From the NCBI RefSeq assembly GCF_030285365.1, contig NZ_JASVDS010000004.1:62001-126000 (forward strand): a DNA stretch of 64,000 bases, written 5' to 3'. Position numbers and translations under genes: made by a program. Under the pieces are notes generated by a model, which saw only the letters and a program-made list of their open reading frames with translations, did not search any database and was not told the origin of the DNA. Source of the stretch: Roseateles subflavus. Lineage in GTDB: Bacteria > Pseudomonadota > Gammaproteobacteria > Burkholderiales > Burkholderiaceae_C. Shown here in pieces: positions 7,701 through 14,656 of this stretch. Within the stretch, counting starts at the first letter, position 1. Every line of letters begins with the position of its first letter.

Positions 7701-9554
7701 GATGGTGCCGACCGGGTCGTCGCGGCGCGAGCGGGCCGAGTAGCCGCAGACGGCCACGCCCTCGGGCCGGCTCTGCGTGAGTTCCTCGACGGGCGAGAGA
7801 TGGCCGCCGGGCGCATTGCGCGGGGCGAGCACCACCGCGAAGTCGAAGTCGCGACGGCCGGGGCGGTAGCTCGGGTGGGCGCGCCAGGTCGTGGTCTCGA
7901 AGCGGCCGAAGGGCTCGCTGCCGGCGCCGTCGCCCGTCTTGCCGGGGATGATGACGAGCTTGGTGCAGCCGCTCACCACGTGCGCATTGGTCAGCAGCAG
8001 GCGCGGCGCGATGAAGAAGGCCGTGGCCTTGCCGATCATGCGATCGCCGTTGTAGCAGAGCACCTGCCCGATGGCGCTGTGCGGCAGCGCGTGCGTGTCG
8101 TCGACGCCGGCCACCCACTTGACGGTGTCGGCGAAGAGGCGGATCTGGTCGCCCAGCGTCCCGTTGTAGGCGCGCAGCAGCACCTCCTGCGGCTCGACCC
8201 AGCTCTGGGCCTGCGCGGGCGGCGCGGTGTCGGGGCCGTCCTCGTCCACGGCGAACTGGATGCCGTAGGGCACGTCCTCGGCCTTGAGATGGCCGACGTA
8301 GCGCAGGCGGGTCTGGGCGAGGCGCGCCACGGCGTCGGGCGTGCTCTGCGAAGGCGGCGCGTCCAGCAGCGTGATGCCGGCGAGGCGGTAGGCCTCCAGC
8401 ACGAGCTGCGAGCAATAGACGGCATGCGCCTGCTGGGGCGGCACACTCAGCACACGGCTGATGGCGTCCACCACGGCCCCGGTCACCGGCGCCACGATGG
8501 CGACGCCACGCTGCACGATGCCGGGGTAGTTGTAGGGCTGGTCCTTGAACTTGCGGGCTTCGCTCAGCGCACGGTCGCGCTGCGCGGCAGTCAGGTTCTT
8601 CACCCGGTAGGCCACGGCGAGGATCGCGTCGTGCAGCGCGGCCTCCACACTGACCTCGCGCACGCCCGAGCCCACGGCCTCGATCACGCGACCGCCGCCC
8701 AGGTACAGCATCACATGGCTGACGGGCGAGAGCGTGCCCAGCCGGATGGCACGCGAGACCCAGGCGCGGGTGGTGCTGACGATGATGTCGCCTGCCTCCA
8801 TGGCCTCCACGCTGATGGAGCGGCCGCCGGCGCCGGGGTCCAGCGGGACGTCCAGGGCCTGGGCGCCGGCGTCGCCGCAGCCGTTGCAGGGCTCGTTGCC
8901 ATTGCCATTGCCATTGCGATAGGCCTGCACGCCCTCATCCCCCTGCGCCGAGGACTGCGGGGGCGGGAAGGGGCCGAAGCCATCGTCGTAGTCCAGGCCG
9001 GCGGCGACCGGGCCGGCGGGGGGCGGATTGACCGGTGCGCCGGCCGCGGGGGCGGGTGAGGCGCCCGGGGCGGTGGCGGGCCGCGCGGCGGCGCTGTCGC
9101 CGCCCCATTCCAGGCTCGGGTCGCGTCCCGCGCCTGCCTGGCCGTAGGAGCTGCCATTGAACGCGCCCACGGCGCGGCGCAGGCCCCGCTCGCTCAGCCC
9201 GCTGAGGGACACATACATGTTCCCGCTCTGCGGCAGCTGCACGAAGTCGGGCTGCTGCGGCGTGCCGTCGCGGTAGGTCGCCAGGCCGAAGTAGAGCTTG
9301 GGCTGGCCCACGAAGTTGGCGAGCACGTCCTGTGGCAGCAGGTAGACGGCCTCGCCGCGACGCGCGCGCAGCACGCCCTGGGCGCGGCTGGAGTAGAAGT
9401 TGCGCCGCCCACGTCGCCCGCGGGCATCGGCCCGGAACAGCGCCGGGTCCGTGGCCACGGCCACTTCGAACAAGGGACTCTCCGTGCGGATGGTGAAGCC
9501 CAGCACGCTGAAGCGGTCATCCACCTGGTCTCGATTGGCCTGAATGCGTGGCAT
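4770..9554 (-). CDS. Giant five-enzyme peptidoglycan/protein hydrolase
   Basis: A 1594-aa protein with five hydrolase-like domains. Residues 1-140: conserved-looking unknown domain. About 250-420: permuted papain fold (YiiX/NlpC-P60 superfamily), with GDIIVS, SHVMLYLG and VYCSQLVLEAY. About 490-680: chymotrypsin-like protease, with His in TNAHVV, Asp in DFDFAVV and Ser in AGSSGSPVYW. About 780-930: PGRP/Amidase_2, with IVIHIT, ILGHSEV and HADCPNAVWDWD supplying the zinc ligands. About 1040-1140: beta-sandwich. About 1230-1390: CHAP-like domain, with Cys in SAYCAAF and His in SHAGLVV. About 1470-1590: lysozyme/SLT-like domain, with Glu in AQFESSW and GLFQLSYA. Linkers are Pro/Ala- or Asn/Gly-rich. 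There is no Sec signal. AGGAG lies within the end of the 86-aa gene, 7 nt before the ATG. Predicted to cut both glycan and peptide parts of murein, and protein. Confidence 0.9.
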   Translation of the reverse strand: MPRIQANRDQVDDRFSVLGFTIRTESPLFEVAVATDPALFRADARGRRGRRNFYSSRAQGVLRARRGEAVYLLPQDVLANFVGQPKLYFGLATYRDGTPQQPDFVQLPQSGNMYVSLSGLSERGLRRAVGAFNGSSYGQAGAGRDPSLEWGGDSAAARPATAPGASPAPAAGAPVNPPPAGPVAAGLDYDDGFGPFPPPQSSAQGDEGVQAYRNGNGNGNEPCNGCGDAGAQALDVPLDPGAGGRSISVEAMEAGDIIVSTTRAWVSRAIRLGTLSPVSHVMLYLGGGRVIEAVGSGVREVSVEAALHDAILAVAYRVKNLTAAQRDRALSEARKFKDQPYNYPGIVQRGVAIVAPVTGAVVDAISRVLSVPPQQAHAVYCSQLVLEAYRLAGITLLDAPPSQSTPDAVARLAQTRLRYVGHLKAEDVPYGIQFAVDEDGPDTAPPAQAQSWVEPQEVLLRAYNGTLGDQIRLFADTVKWVAGVDDTHALPHSAIGQVLCYNGDRMIGKATAFFIAPRLLLTNAHVVSGCTKLVIIPGKTGDGAGSEPFGRFETTTWRAHPSYRPGRRDFDFAVVLAPRNAPGGHLSPVEELTQSRPEGVAVCGYSARSRRDDPVGTIVNAVLNPDKQHVHRGYVREISDEVMHYDVQELAGSSGSPVYWIEGGATPRVHVVGVNAGPRDSLTNSGVRLTRAKVQWIRERAAELGQSVSFAAEGGEEEYAGEQALSADDDARGIEGAQPEGHANAGAQALWAEPMGTTAPQYPLARRFVQAATGNFRPANRGRADIQRIVIHITDGCTTGHCRTDAERARAINGTISWFQDPAARVSAHYIVGQDGEVVQMVRHEDVAYHAHTANSNSIGIEHVADAGHRGHVRTAPSRLQLEASAALVTWLCDRFGITPDRAHILGHSEVDSGTTHADCPNAVWDWDTYMRLVTSRQCLAQGLAEQGMADGGAHGLSQDAGGPVLVPAPAPVMQQPLALQMDAASPAAAPAGPQRIASSVSGAQMWRVRAQQGASECELDQLRGYKHPGDTAPAAPAAFQDAPTLSLTDWPRLEGARGDVACLGLEVRWQHNGRSLGQVRISPLGGSDAAGWRLHVKARIFDDAHVYAREEPHFAALRVRLEYCFTPDSGAVVHAFRELHLFGNGRYNIGGDWAQYRALPLEHDGGVAEPDERLNQTAPGTSVAESLEVAARTVAPTAPSRFLQAALSGTTGVRHAVLAAAARELGVREVVNSNRAAGGDATLNDDPEGRIVAYLRECGLSATPGRHNSAYCAAFTTFALRSGGYTGVRGSAGAGGLRAQFEQAGRYHAVEQSRPYDPAQDFRPRPGDVFFTGSPGRESHAGLVVSVDDNGTLHTLEGNTWSPNETTAGVMERNHAAANKGRRYALVGFGSLLDDAAPAQAHGLEADESEAMQVQTPRDPASLSWESARYPDRAAWSRELLQCIRAHKAELDQGNPESYLAGYNQLDAAHQLKFWGELMVAMAQFESSWNPHSRYREANGQYSVGLFQLSYANARDYAWEPVSEERASLEDPLVNIRCAVIVLAHLVAQNRVVASSEGGRHQGGARYWSVLRAGARHKFNEIREYVRTHVPMP
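8895..8918. repeat. Hexamer repeat encoding an Asn-Gly linker
   Basis: Four near-identical 6-bp units (ATTGCC type on the plus strand) encode alternating Asn-Gly residues at about residues 213-220 of the 1594-aa hydrolase, just before a Cys-x2-Cys cluster (PCNGCG). It probably forms a flexible linker and could vary in copy number by slippage. Confidence 0.75.
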
Positions 9555-9557
9555 CGC

Positions 9558-9818
9558 TCACTCCTTGGTTCGCTGCTCGGGGGGCTCGTCGTCGAAGACT
9601 TGCTCCCAGAATCGGTTGGGGGCCTCGATCCCGAGATCTCGCAGATGGCGGTCCATGAAGCTCGGCACCGCGTTGAGTTCCCGGAAGAAGACCCGTTCGC
9701 CACTCTCGACATGCTCGATCGAGCCTCTCCAGTCGCGCACCCCGCGTGACGGTTGATCGCCGTGCTCGCACCAGACCCTCACGATGAAGGCGGCGCTGCG
9801 GTCGTTGATCAAGGCCAT
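9558..9818 (-). CDS. Small uncharacterised protein, first gene of the SARP-linked operon
   Basis: An 86-aa protein with no signal or membrane segment. The middle (SAAFIVRVWCEHG, WRGSIEHVESGERVFFREL) reads as a compact beta sheet with a conserved-looking W-R-G-x-I-E-H-V-x-S-G-E-R core, followed by a helix and a charged tail. It recalls small proteins seen beside regulators in other proteobacteria, but I cannot name the family. The ATG is at 9818, 57 nt downstream of the 11-bp-spaced CATCAC repeats. Its final codons contain the Shine-Dalgarno of the giant hydrolase, whose ATG starts 3 nt after this stop, so translation of the two is probably linked. Confidence 0.75.
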   Translation of the reverse strand: MALINDRSAAFIVRVWCEHGDQPSRGVRDWRGSIEHVESGERVFFRELNAVPSFMDRHLRDLGIEAPNRFWEQVFDDEPPEQRTKE

Positions 9819-9874
9819 GGCAGAAGGGCGCTGGTGGGGCCGGAATGACGGCCAGGTGATCTTGCGACGGCCCT

Positions 9875-9918
9875 CATCACCGCCGCATCACGCCGGCATC
9901 ACACGCCCATCACGTCGG
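9875..9918 (-). promoter_or_regulatory. Candidate SARP operator: four direct repeats at 11-bp period
   Basis: CATCAC occurs at 9875, 9886, 9897 and 9908 (GTGATG on the transcribed-gene strand), each followed by five variable bases, so the period is exactly 11 bp. SARP activators (AfsR, ActII-ORF4 and relatives) bind short direct repeats spaced 11 bp or multiples, placed just upstream of the -10. Here the repeats sit 57-100 bp before the first operon ATG, with CAAGAT 10 bp beyond the last copy. The SARP gene is the next gene upstream. The repeats are directly visible; the binding partner is inferred. Confidence 0.72.
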
Positions 9919-9980
9919 GGCGTCAGGCGTGAGGGGGATGTGATGTCGGTGCGCGCCCGGCGCCCGGCGCGCGAGGGCGC

Positions 9981-10000
9981 GTCGCCCGTCGGTGGGCGAC
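9981..10000 (-). terminator. GC hairpin after the SARP gene
   Basis: GTCGCCC (9981-9987) and GGGCGAC (9994-10000) form a perfect 7-bp stem with a 6-nt loop, about 125 nt downstream of the regulator's stop. There is no T-tract, so it may be a weak terminator or pause site. An alternative register (CCCGTC/GACGGG) is also possible. Confidence 0.35.
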
Positions 10001-10124
10001 GGGACGGGGCGACGGGTGGGAAGCGACGGGGGGAGGCGATGAAGGCGCGGAGCACGCCGACGGCCGGCCGAGGGCAGCCGGCGAGGCCAGCGGCGAGGCG
10101 GCGGCGAGGGGGTAGCGAGGGGGC

Positions 10125-11087
10125 TCAGTGCCCGAAGTCGAGCTGCGTCTGCAGCTGGGCGTCCGCCTGGGCGAGGTGCCAGCGGGCCTGCATCAGCGCC
10201 TCGCTCCAGGGCAGCAGCACCTGGGCGGGCGTGGCCGCCAGGCAGGGGAGGGCGTGGGGCTCGAACAGGCCGCGGCGGGGCGGCGCGAGCGGCACCGGGG
10301 CGGTGGCCGGCTGCGTGGCCTCGCGGGCGATCTCCTGGTAGAGCGCCAGGGTCTCGGCCATGGGGGCGATGGCCAGCTCGCGCTTGAGGGCGGAGCGGCA
10401 GCGCTCGAACTGCGTCAGCGCGAGCGCGCGCTGGCCGGCGGCGAGGTGGCAGCGCATGAGCTCGCGGTGGACGTCCTCGCGCAGGGCGTCCATGTCCAGC
10501 ATGGCCTCGCCGTGCTGGATCGCCTCCGGCCAATGGCCCTGGAGGCTGCTGAGATGCATGAGGCGCGCCAGGGCGCCGAGCTGCGTGCGCCGGTGGCGTT
10601 CGCGCAGCCGCAGCGCCCAGTCGTCCTGGTAGCCGGCCAGCACGTCACCGCGGTAGAGCAGCACGGCCTCGCGCAGGGCCTGCACGTCGGGCGGCGTCAG
10701 CTGCTCCACCGGCTTGGCGAGCGGCTTCTCGACCAGCGCCAGGTAGCGCTCCAGGTCGGACTGCACCTGCACATGCCGGGCGATGCGCACGCCGCCCTGG
10801 CGGTCGGTCTCGATGATGGCGGCGGTGTCGGGCGGGAGCTCGAGGGCCCGGCGCAGACGCCACAGCAGGGTGTTGAAGCAGGCGGCGCTGGCCGACTCCG
10901 GCCCGGCGCCCCAGAGCTCGCGGCACAGCTCGCCGCGGTTGAGCGTCTGGCCGCGGCCGAGGGCAAGCAAGGCCAGCAGCCCGCCCAGCCGCCCGTTGAG
11001 GACGAGGCTGCGCTGCGCAGGCCACGCGCCGGCCTGGAGACTGACGCTGTACGCGCCGAACAGTTCCAGGCGAAGCTGAACATCCAT
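10125..11087 (-). CDS. SARP-family transcriptional activator (winged helix plus BTAD domain)
   Basis: A 320-aa protein. Residues about 1-100 form an OmpR-like winged helix of the AfsR/DnrI type, including LRLELFGAYSV, GGLLALLALGRGQTLNRGEL and ACFNTLLWRLRRALEL. Residues about 110-260 form the BTAD helical-repeat domain: LREAVLLYRGDVLAGYQDDW, RHRRTQLGALARLMHLSSLQ and REDVHRELMRCHLAAGQRAL. A C-terminal tail of about 60 residues is Pro/Ala-rich. SARPs bind direct repeats and recruit RNA polymerase. They are typical of actinomycetes and rarer in betaproteobacteria. The gene is the last before the repeat-bearing promoter of the hydrolase operon and lies on the same strand, so it is the natural candidate activator. 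The signal it senses is unknown. Confidence 0.9.
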   Translation of the reverse strand: MDVQLRLELFGAYSVSLQAGAWPAQRSLVLNGRLGGLLALLALGRGQTLNRGELCRELWGAGPESASAACFNTLLWRLRRALELPPDTAAIIETDRQGGVRIARHVQVQSDLERYLALVEKPLAKPVEQLTPPDVQALREAVLLYRGDVLAGYQDDWALRLRERHRRTQLGALARLMHLSSLQGHWPEAIQHGEAMLDMDALREDVHRELMRCHLAAGQRALALTQFERCRSALKRELAIAPMAETLALYQEIAREATQPATAPVPLAPPRRGLFEPHALPCLAATPAQVLLPWSEALMQARWHLAQADAQLQTQLDFGH

Positions 11088-11275
11088 ATGACTCGGTGGC
11101 GTCGCCCGGGAGCGGACGCTCGTGAGAACCGCTGGGCTGGCGATCTTGGCACAACTGCCCAGGTGCGCAGCCCCCTACTGTCAGAACTGGCAGGGTCGAA
11201 GTTAGGGATGTTCAGGGCGGCCGCGGCGGCACAGCGCCGGCGGCTCGCCAGGGCGCGCGGAGCGCCCCGGAGGCG

Positions 11276-11797
11276 TCAGTGCAGCGATTCGCCCGGGGGA
11301 GTGCCGTTGACGAGGCTGAAGACGGCCTCGCCGATCGAGCCGGCCTCGATCTCTTCCTCGGTGGCTTCGCGCACGTCGCGCACACGCAGATGCATGCGCA
11401 AGCCCACGCCGGCCAGCGGGTGATTGCCGTCCAGCACCACGTGCTCTGGGTAGACCTCGGTGACGGTGTAGATCAGGTCCTGGGGCATGCCTTCCGTGGC
11501 GGCGCCTTCGGGCAGGCCCTCGAACTGCATGCCGACGTCCACGTTCTCGGGCATCAGGCTGCGGGCCTCGAAGCACACGAGGTTGGCGTCGTAGTCACCG
11601 AAGGCGTGCTCCGGGTCCAGGGCCACGCTGGCCTCGAAGCCGGCTTCCTGGCCGGTGATGGCTTCCTCGACCTTGGCGAACAGGTCGTCGCCGCCGAAGA
11701 AGAACTCCAGCGGCTCGGCCAGTTCGTCGATCAACTGGCCTTGGGCATCTTCCAGTCTCCAGCTGAGGGAGACCACACAGGGGGCGGTGATTTGCAT
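11276..11797 (-). CDS. FKBP-type peptidyl-prolyl isomerase, SlyD-like
   Basis: A 173-aa protein with the FKBP/SlyD layout: an N-terminal strand, EPLEFFFGGDDLFAKVEEAI (standing in for the usual G-x-E-x-A-L motif), a long insert-in-flap region with DPEHAFGDYDANLV, and VVLDGNHPLAGVGLRMHL, which is characteristic of SlyD-type FKBPs. It should catalyse prolyl cis-trans isomerisation and act as a cytoplasmic chaperone. The His-rich metal-binding tail of E. coli SlyD is absent. The start lies 4 nt after the histidine kinase stop, so it may be the last gene of that transcript, although its ribosome-binding site is weak. Confidence 0.92.
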   Translation of the reverse strand: MQITAPCVVSLSWRLEDAQGQLIDELAEPLEFFFGGDDLFAKVEEAITGQEAGFEASVALDPEHAFGDYDANLVCFEARSLMPENVDVGMQFEGLPEGAATEGMPQDLIYTVTEVYPEHVVLDGNHPLAGVGLRMHLRVRDVREATEEEIEAGSIGEAVFSLVNGTPPGESLH

Positions 11798-11801
11798 CGC
11801 G

Positions 11802-13190
11802 CTATTGTTTCACAGCCGCTCTGGCCATCCCCGGGAAGTGGAGGCGGGCCTCGGCGCCGGGGCCATCCTGTCGGGCACTCAGCCACAGGCTGCCGCCATG
11901 CCCTTCGGCAATCTGGCGGGACAGCACCAGGCCGATGCCGCTGCCACCCGGCTTGGTCGTGTAGAAGGGCACGAAGAGATTGGCCGGGTTCGCAAGGCCC
12001 ACGCCGCGATCGCGCAGCCACAGCCGCTCGGGCGGGCAGGCACAGACCAGCTCCACCTCGGGCGCCGCGATGCCGGCGGCCTGCTCCGCCTCGTGGGCGT
12101 TCTTCAGCAGGTTGCCCAGGAGCTGCTCGATCTGGCCGGCGTCGCCATGGAAGGGCAGGCTGGCCGGGGCTTCGCAGGGCTCGCCTGCGGCGTCCACCCA
12201 GGCCAGCCTCACGCCGCCGGACAGGGCAGCCAGGCGCTGCAGCAGGGGCAGCAGGTCGAAGAGCTGCCACTGGGGCTCGGGCAGGCGGGACCAGCGGGCG
12301 TAGCGCCGCACGAACTCGCTGAGCTGGCGCGCGCGGGACTCGATCAGCGGCAGGGCCTCCCGCAGGTCTTCCGACCAGGTCGGGCTGGGAGGCGCCTCAG
12401 CCCGGGCGGCCGCGGCCGCGCCCGGCTGCAGGCTGCCGCTGAGGCTGATGATGGGGGCCAGCGCATTCTGGACCTCATGGCTGAGCACCCGCAGCAGATG
12501 GTGCCAGGCCTTGAGTTCCTGCTCGCGCAGGGCCTGGCGCAGGTCGCTGATGCACAGCAGGGTGTGGCCGGGCGCCGCGAGGGCCTGGCGATGACGCCGG
12601 ATGCGCCAGGTGCCGCTGGCGCCCGGGAAGGCGTGCTCGCAGACCACCTCCTGCGCGCCTTCCATCCAGCCGGACAGGCCCAGCGACTCGGCCGTGCGGC
12701 CCAGCAGCGCGGCACCGGGCGCCTTCAGCAGCAGCTCCGCGCTGGGATTGATCAGGCACAGCCGCCCGGCTTCGTCGAAGGCCAGCACGGCCAGGTCCAA
12801 CGCCTGCAGCACGGTGCGCGTGAGGTCCTGCTCGGCACGCGCCTGGTCCTGGACCTGGCGCAGCTGCCGGCCCAGGGCGGCGATGGGCGTGGCCAGCTCC
12901 GCCAGCCCGGGACCCGCATGCAGGCGCAGCGTGGGGTCGCCCTGGGCCAGGCCCTCCAGGACGTTGGCCGCCTGGCGCAGGCGGTCCTGCCAGCGCCGCT
13001 GCCAGGACCAGCCTCCCCAGGCCCAGGCCAGCAGGGCCAGCGTCATCAGCAGGATCTTGGGATAGATGAGCCAGGGCAGCTGCCACAGGCACAGGGCCAG
13101 GGCGAGCAAGGCGGGCAGCCCGGCGGCCCAGCCGCCCAGCCAGGCCTCGCACGGCAGGGGCCAGGTCTTGCCCGAGGTCCTGGGTGTCAT
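11802..13190 (-). CDS. Membrane sensor histidine kinase (NtrY-like)
   Basis: A 462-aa kinase. Two hydrophobic segments (about residues 20-60: LPALLALALCLWQLPWLIY and ILLMTLALLAWAWGGW) are separated by only a few residues, so there is almost no periplasmic sensor domain. A HAMP-like region and a PAS-like domain follow (about 95-215, AVLAFDEAGRLCLINPSAEL). Then come the HisKA box VLSHEVQNALAPI (His about 240) and the ATPase with N-box LLGNLLKNAHEAE, WLRDRGVGL and a GGSGIGLVLSRQI G-box. It should phosphorylate the response regulator encoded just upstream, with which it overlaps by 4 nt. Lack of a periplasmic domain suggests it senses membrane state or a partner such as the adjacent ABC system. 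Confidence 0.93.
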   Translation of the reverse strand: MTPRTSGKTWPLPCEAWLGGWAAGLPALLALALCLWQLPWLIYPKILLMTLALLAWAWGGWSWQRRWQDRLRQAANVLEGLAQGDPTLRLHAGPGLAELATPIAALGRQLRQVQDQARAEQDLTRTVLQALDLAVLAFDEAGRLCLINPSAELLLKAPGAALLGRTAESLGLSGWMEGAQEVVCEHAFPGASGTWRIRRHRQALAAPGHTLLCISDLRQALREQELKAWHHLLRVLSHEVQNALAPIISLSGSLQPGAAAAARAEAPPSPTWSEDLREALPLIESRARQLSEFVRRYARWSRLPEPQWQLFDLLPLLQRLAALSGGVRLAWVDAAGEPCEAPASLPFHGDAGQIEQLLGNLLKNAHEAEQAAGIAAPEVELVCACPPERLWLRDRGVGLANPANLFVPFYTTKPGGSGIGLVLSRQIAEGHGGSLWLSARQDGPGAEARLHFPGMARAAVKQ

Positions 13191-14572
13191 AGGCCGTGCT
13201 TGCCCAGCCGGCGGTAGAGGGCCGAGCGGCTGAGCCCGAGCAGGCGGGCCGCCTCATTGGCATGGCCGTCGCAGTGACGCAGCGCCGCCTCGATCCAGGC
13301 CCGCTCGGCCTCTTCCAGATTCCAGGCGCGGCCGTGCGGCTCCGCTGGCGGCTCGGCGCCGGCCGGTCCCTGCAGCGCCAGGTCGGCGCCGTGGATGAGC
13401 GGGCCGGTCGCCAGCAGACAGGCTCGGGCCATGCAGTGCGAGAGCTCACGCACATTGCCCGGCCAGGGATGGCGGCGCAGGGCCTCCAGCGCATCCGGGC
13501 TCAGCAGCGGCACCGGACGCTGCTCGCGCTCGGCATGTGCCGCCAGCAGCAGGCGGGCCAGCGCGACGACGTCCTCGCCGCGCTGACGCAGGGCCGGCAT
13601 GTGCAGGCACACGGTATTGAGGCGGTAGTAGAGATCGCGGCGGAAGCTGCCGGCCTCCACCCGGGCCCGCAGGTCCTCGTTCGTCGCCGCGATCAGGCGT
13701 ACGTCGGCGCGGCGCTGCCGGCCGGAGCCCAGCCGCTCGAAATGCCCGCTCTCCAGCGCCTGCAGGAGCTTGGCCTGCTGGGCCAGGGGCAGATTGCCGA
13801 TCTCGTCCAGGAACAGCGTGCCCCCGTCCGCGAGCTCGAAGCGTCCGATGCGGGTCTGGCGCGCGTCGGTGAAGGCACCGCGCTCATGGCCGAACATCTC
13901 GCTCTCGAACAGGGTCTCCGGGATGGCGCCCATGTTGACGGCGATGAAGGGCTTGTCGGCACGCGCGGACTGCCGATGGATGGCCTCCGCCAGCTGCGTC
14001 TTGCCCGTGCCGTTCTCGCCGCTGATCAGCAGGCTGACCTGGCTGGGCGCCACCGCCTGCACCTGGTTCATGAGGGCCTGCATGACGGGGGAGTCGGCCA
14101 CCCAGCGGCCGGCCTGCGAGCCGTCCGCGCGCAGGCACTGGTTCTCGCCGGCGAGGCGCCGTGTGGCCAGGCGCGCCTGGCGCAGCTGCAGCTGGGTCTG
14201 CAGCGTGGTGAGCAGGCGGGTGTTGTCCCAGGGCTTCTCCAGAAAGTCCGAGGCACCCTGCTGCAAGGCCTGAACCGCCAGCGGCACGCTTCCCCAGGCG
14301 GTCAGGGCCACGATGGGCAGATCGGGGTCCAGGGCCCGGGCCTCGCGGATGAGGGCCAGGCCCTCCTGCCCGGAGGTGGTGTCGTCACGGAAGTTCAAGT
14401 CCGCCAGCAGCAGGCCGTGCTCGCGGGCCTGCAGGGCCGCCAGGGCTTCGCCCGGCGACGCGGCGAGCACGCAGGGCAGGCCCGCCGCGGCCAGCAGCTG
14501 GCGCAGGGCAATGCGGATGGCGGCATCGTCGTCCACGATGAGCAGGGGCGGGGGCGGGTCCAGATCAGTCAT
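13187..14572 (-). CDS. Sigma-54-dependent NtrC-family response regulator
   Basis: About 461 aa from the ATG at 14572 (an in-frame GTG at 14608 is possible but would place AGGAG directly against the start). A receiver domain at residues 1-120 has the acidic pocket VDDDAA and phospho-acceptor Asp about 54 in LLADLNF. The AAA+ domain (about 140-375) has Walker A SGENGTGKTQLA, the sigma-54 contact loop GAFTDA (a GAFTGA variant) and Walker B GGTLFLDEIGN. A C-terminal Fis-type HTH is present (NEAARLLGLSRSALYRRLGK). It should activate sigma-54 promoters. Its position between the ABC permease and the kinase suggests it controls this transporter operon or an envelope-stress regulon. Confidence 0.93.
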   Translation of the reverse strand: MTDLDPPPPLLIVDDDAAIRIALRQLLAAAGLPCVLAASPGEALAALQAREHGLLLADLNFRDDTTSGQEGLALIREARALDPDLPIVALTAWGSVPLAVQALQQGASDFLEKPWDNTRLLTTLQTQLQLRQARLATRRLAGENQCLRADGSQAGRWVADSPVMQALMNQVQAVAPSQVSLLISGENGTGKTQLAEAIHRQSARADKPFIAVNMGAIPETLFESEMFGHERGAFTDARQTRIGRFELADGGTLFLDEIGNLPLAQQAKLLQALESGHFERLGSGRQRRADVRLIAATNEDLRARVEAGSFRRDLYYRLNTVCLHMPALRQRGEDVVALARLLLAAHAEREQRPVPLLSPDALEALRRHPWPGNVRELSHCMARACLLATGPLIHGADLALQGPAGAEPPAEPHGRAWNLEEAERAWIEAALRHCDGHANEAARLLGLSRSALYRRLGKHGL

Positions 14573-14656
14573 GGCGGGGGGCGGGCGGCCAGGGCCGCCG
14601 ATTGTCACTCCTGGGATGCGCCGGTCCCGGCCTCCAAGCGCGGGGGGCGGCCGGAC

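Larger units (their letters stand above)
9819..10124. other. Intergenic region between SARP regulator and hydrolase operon
   Basis: About 306 bp without a credible gene. From the operon side it holds a weak minus-strand -10-like element (CAAGAT, 9864-9859), the four CATCAC repeats, a lone inverted GTGATG at 9940-9945, a GC hairpin at 9981-10000, and then G-rich sequence up to the end of the regulator gene. It probably contains the operon promoter. Confidence 0.7.

Noticed and set aside
1-11087. Prophage or T6SS island
   Set aside because: Murein hydrolases suggested a phage, but no capsid, tail, terminase, integrase, Hcp or VgrG is visible, and composition matches the rest. The sequence to the left could still change this.
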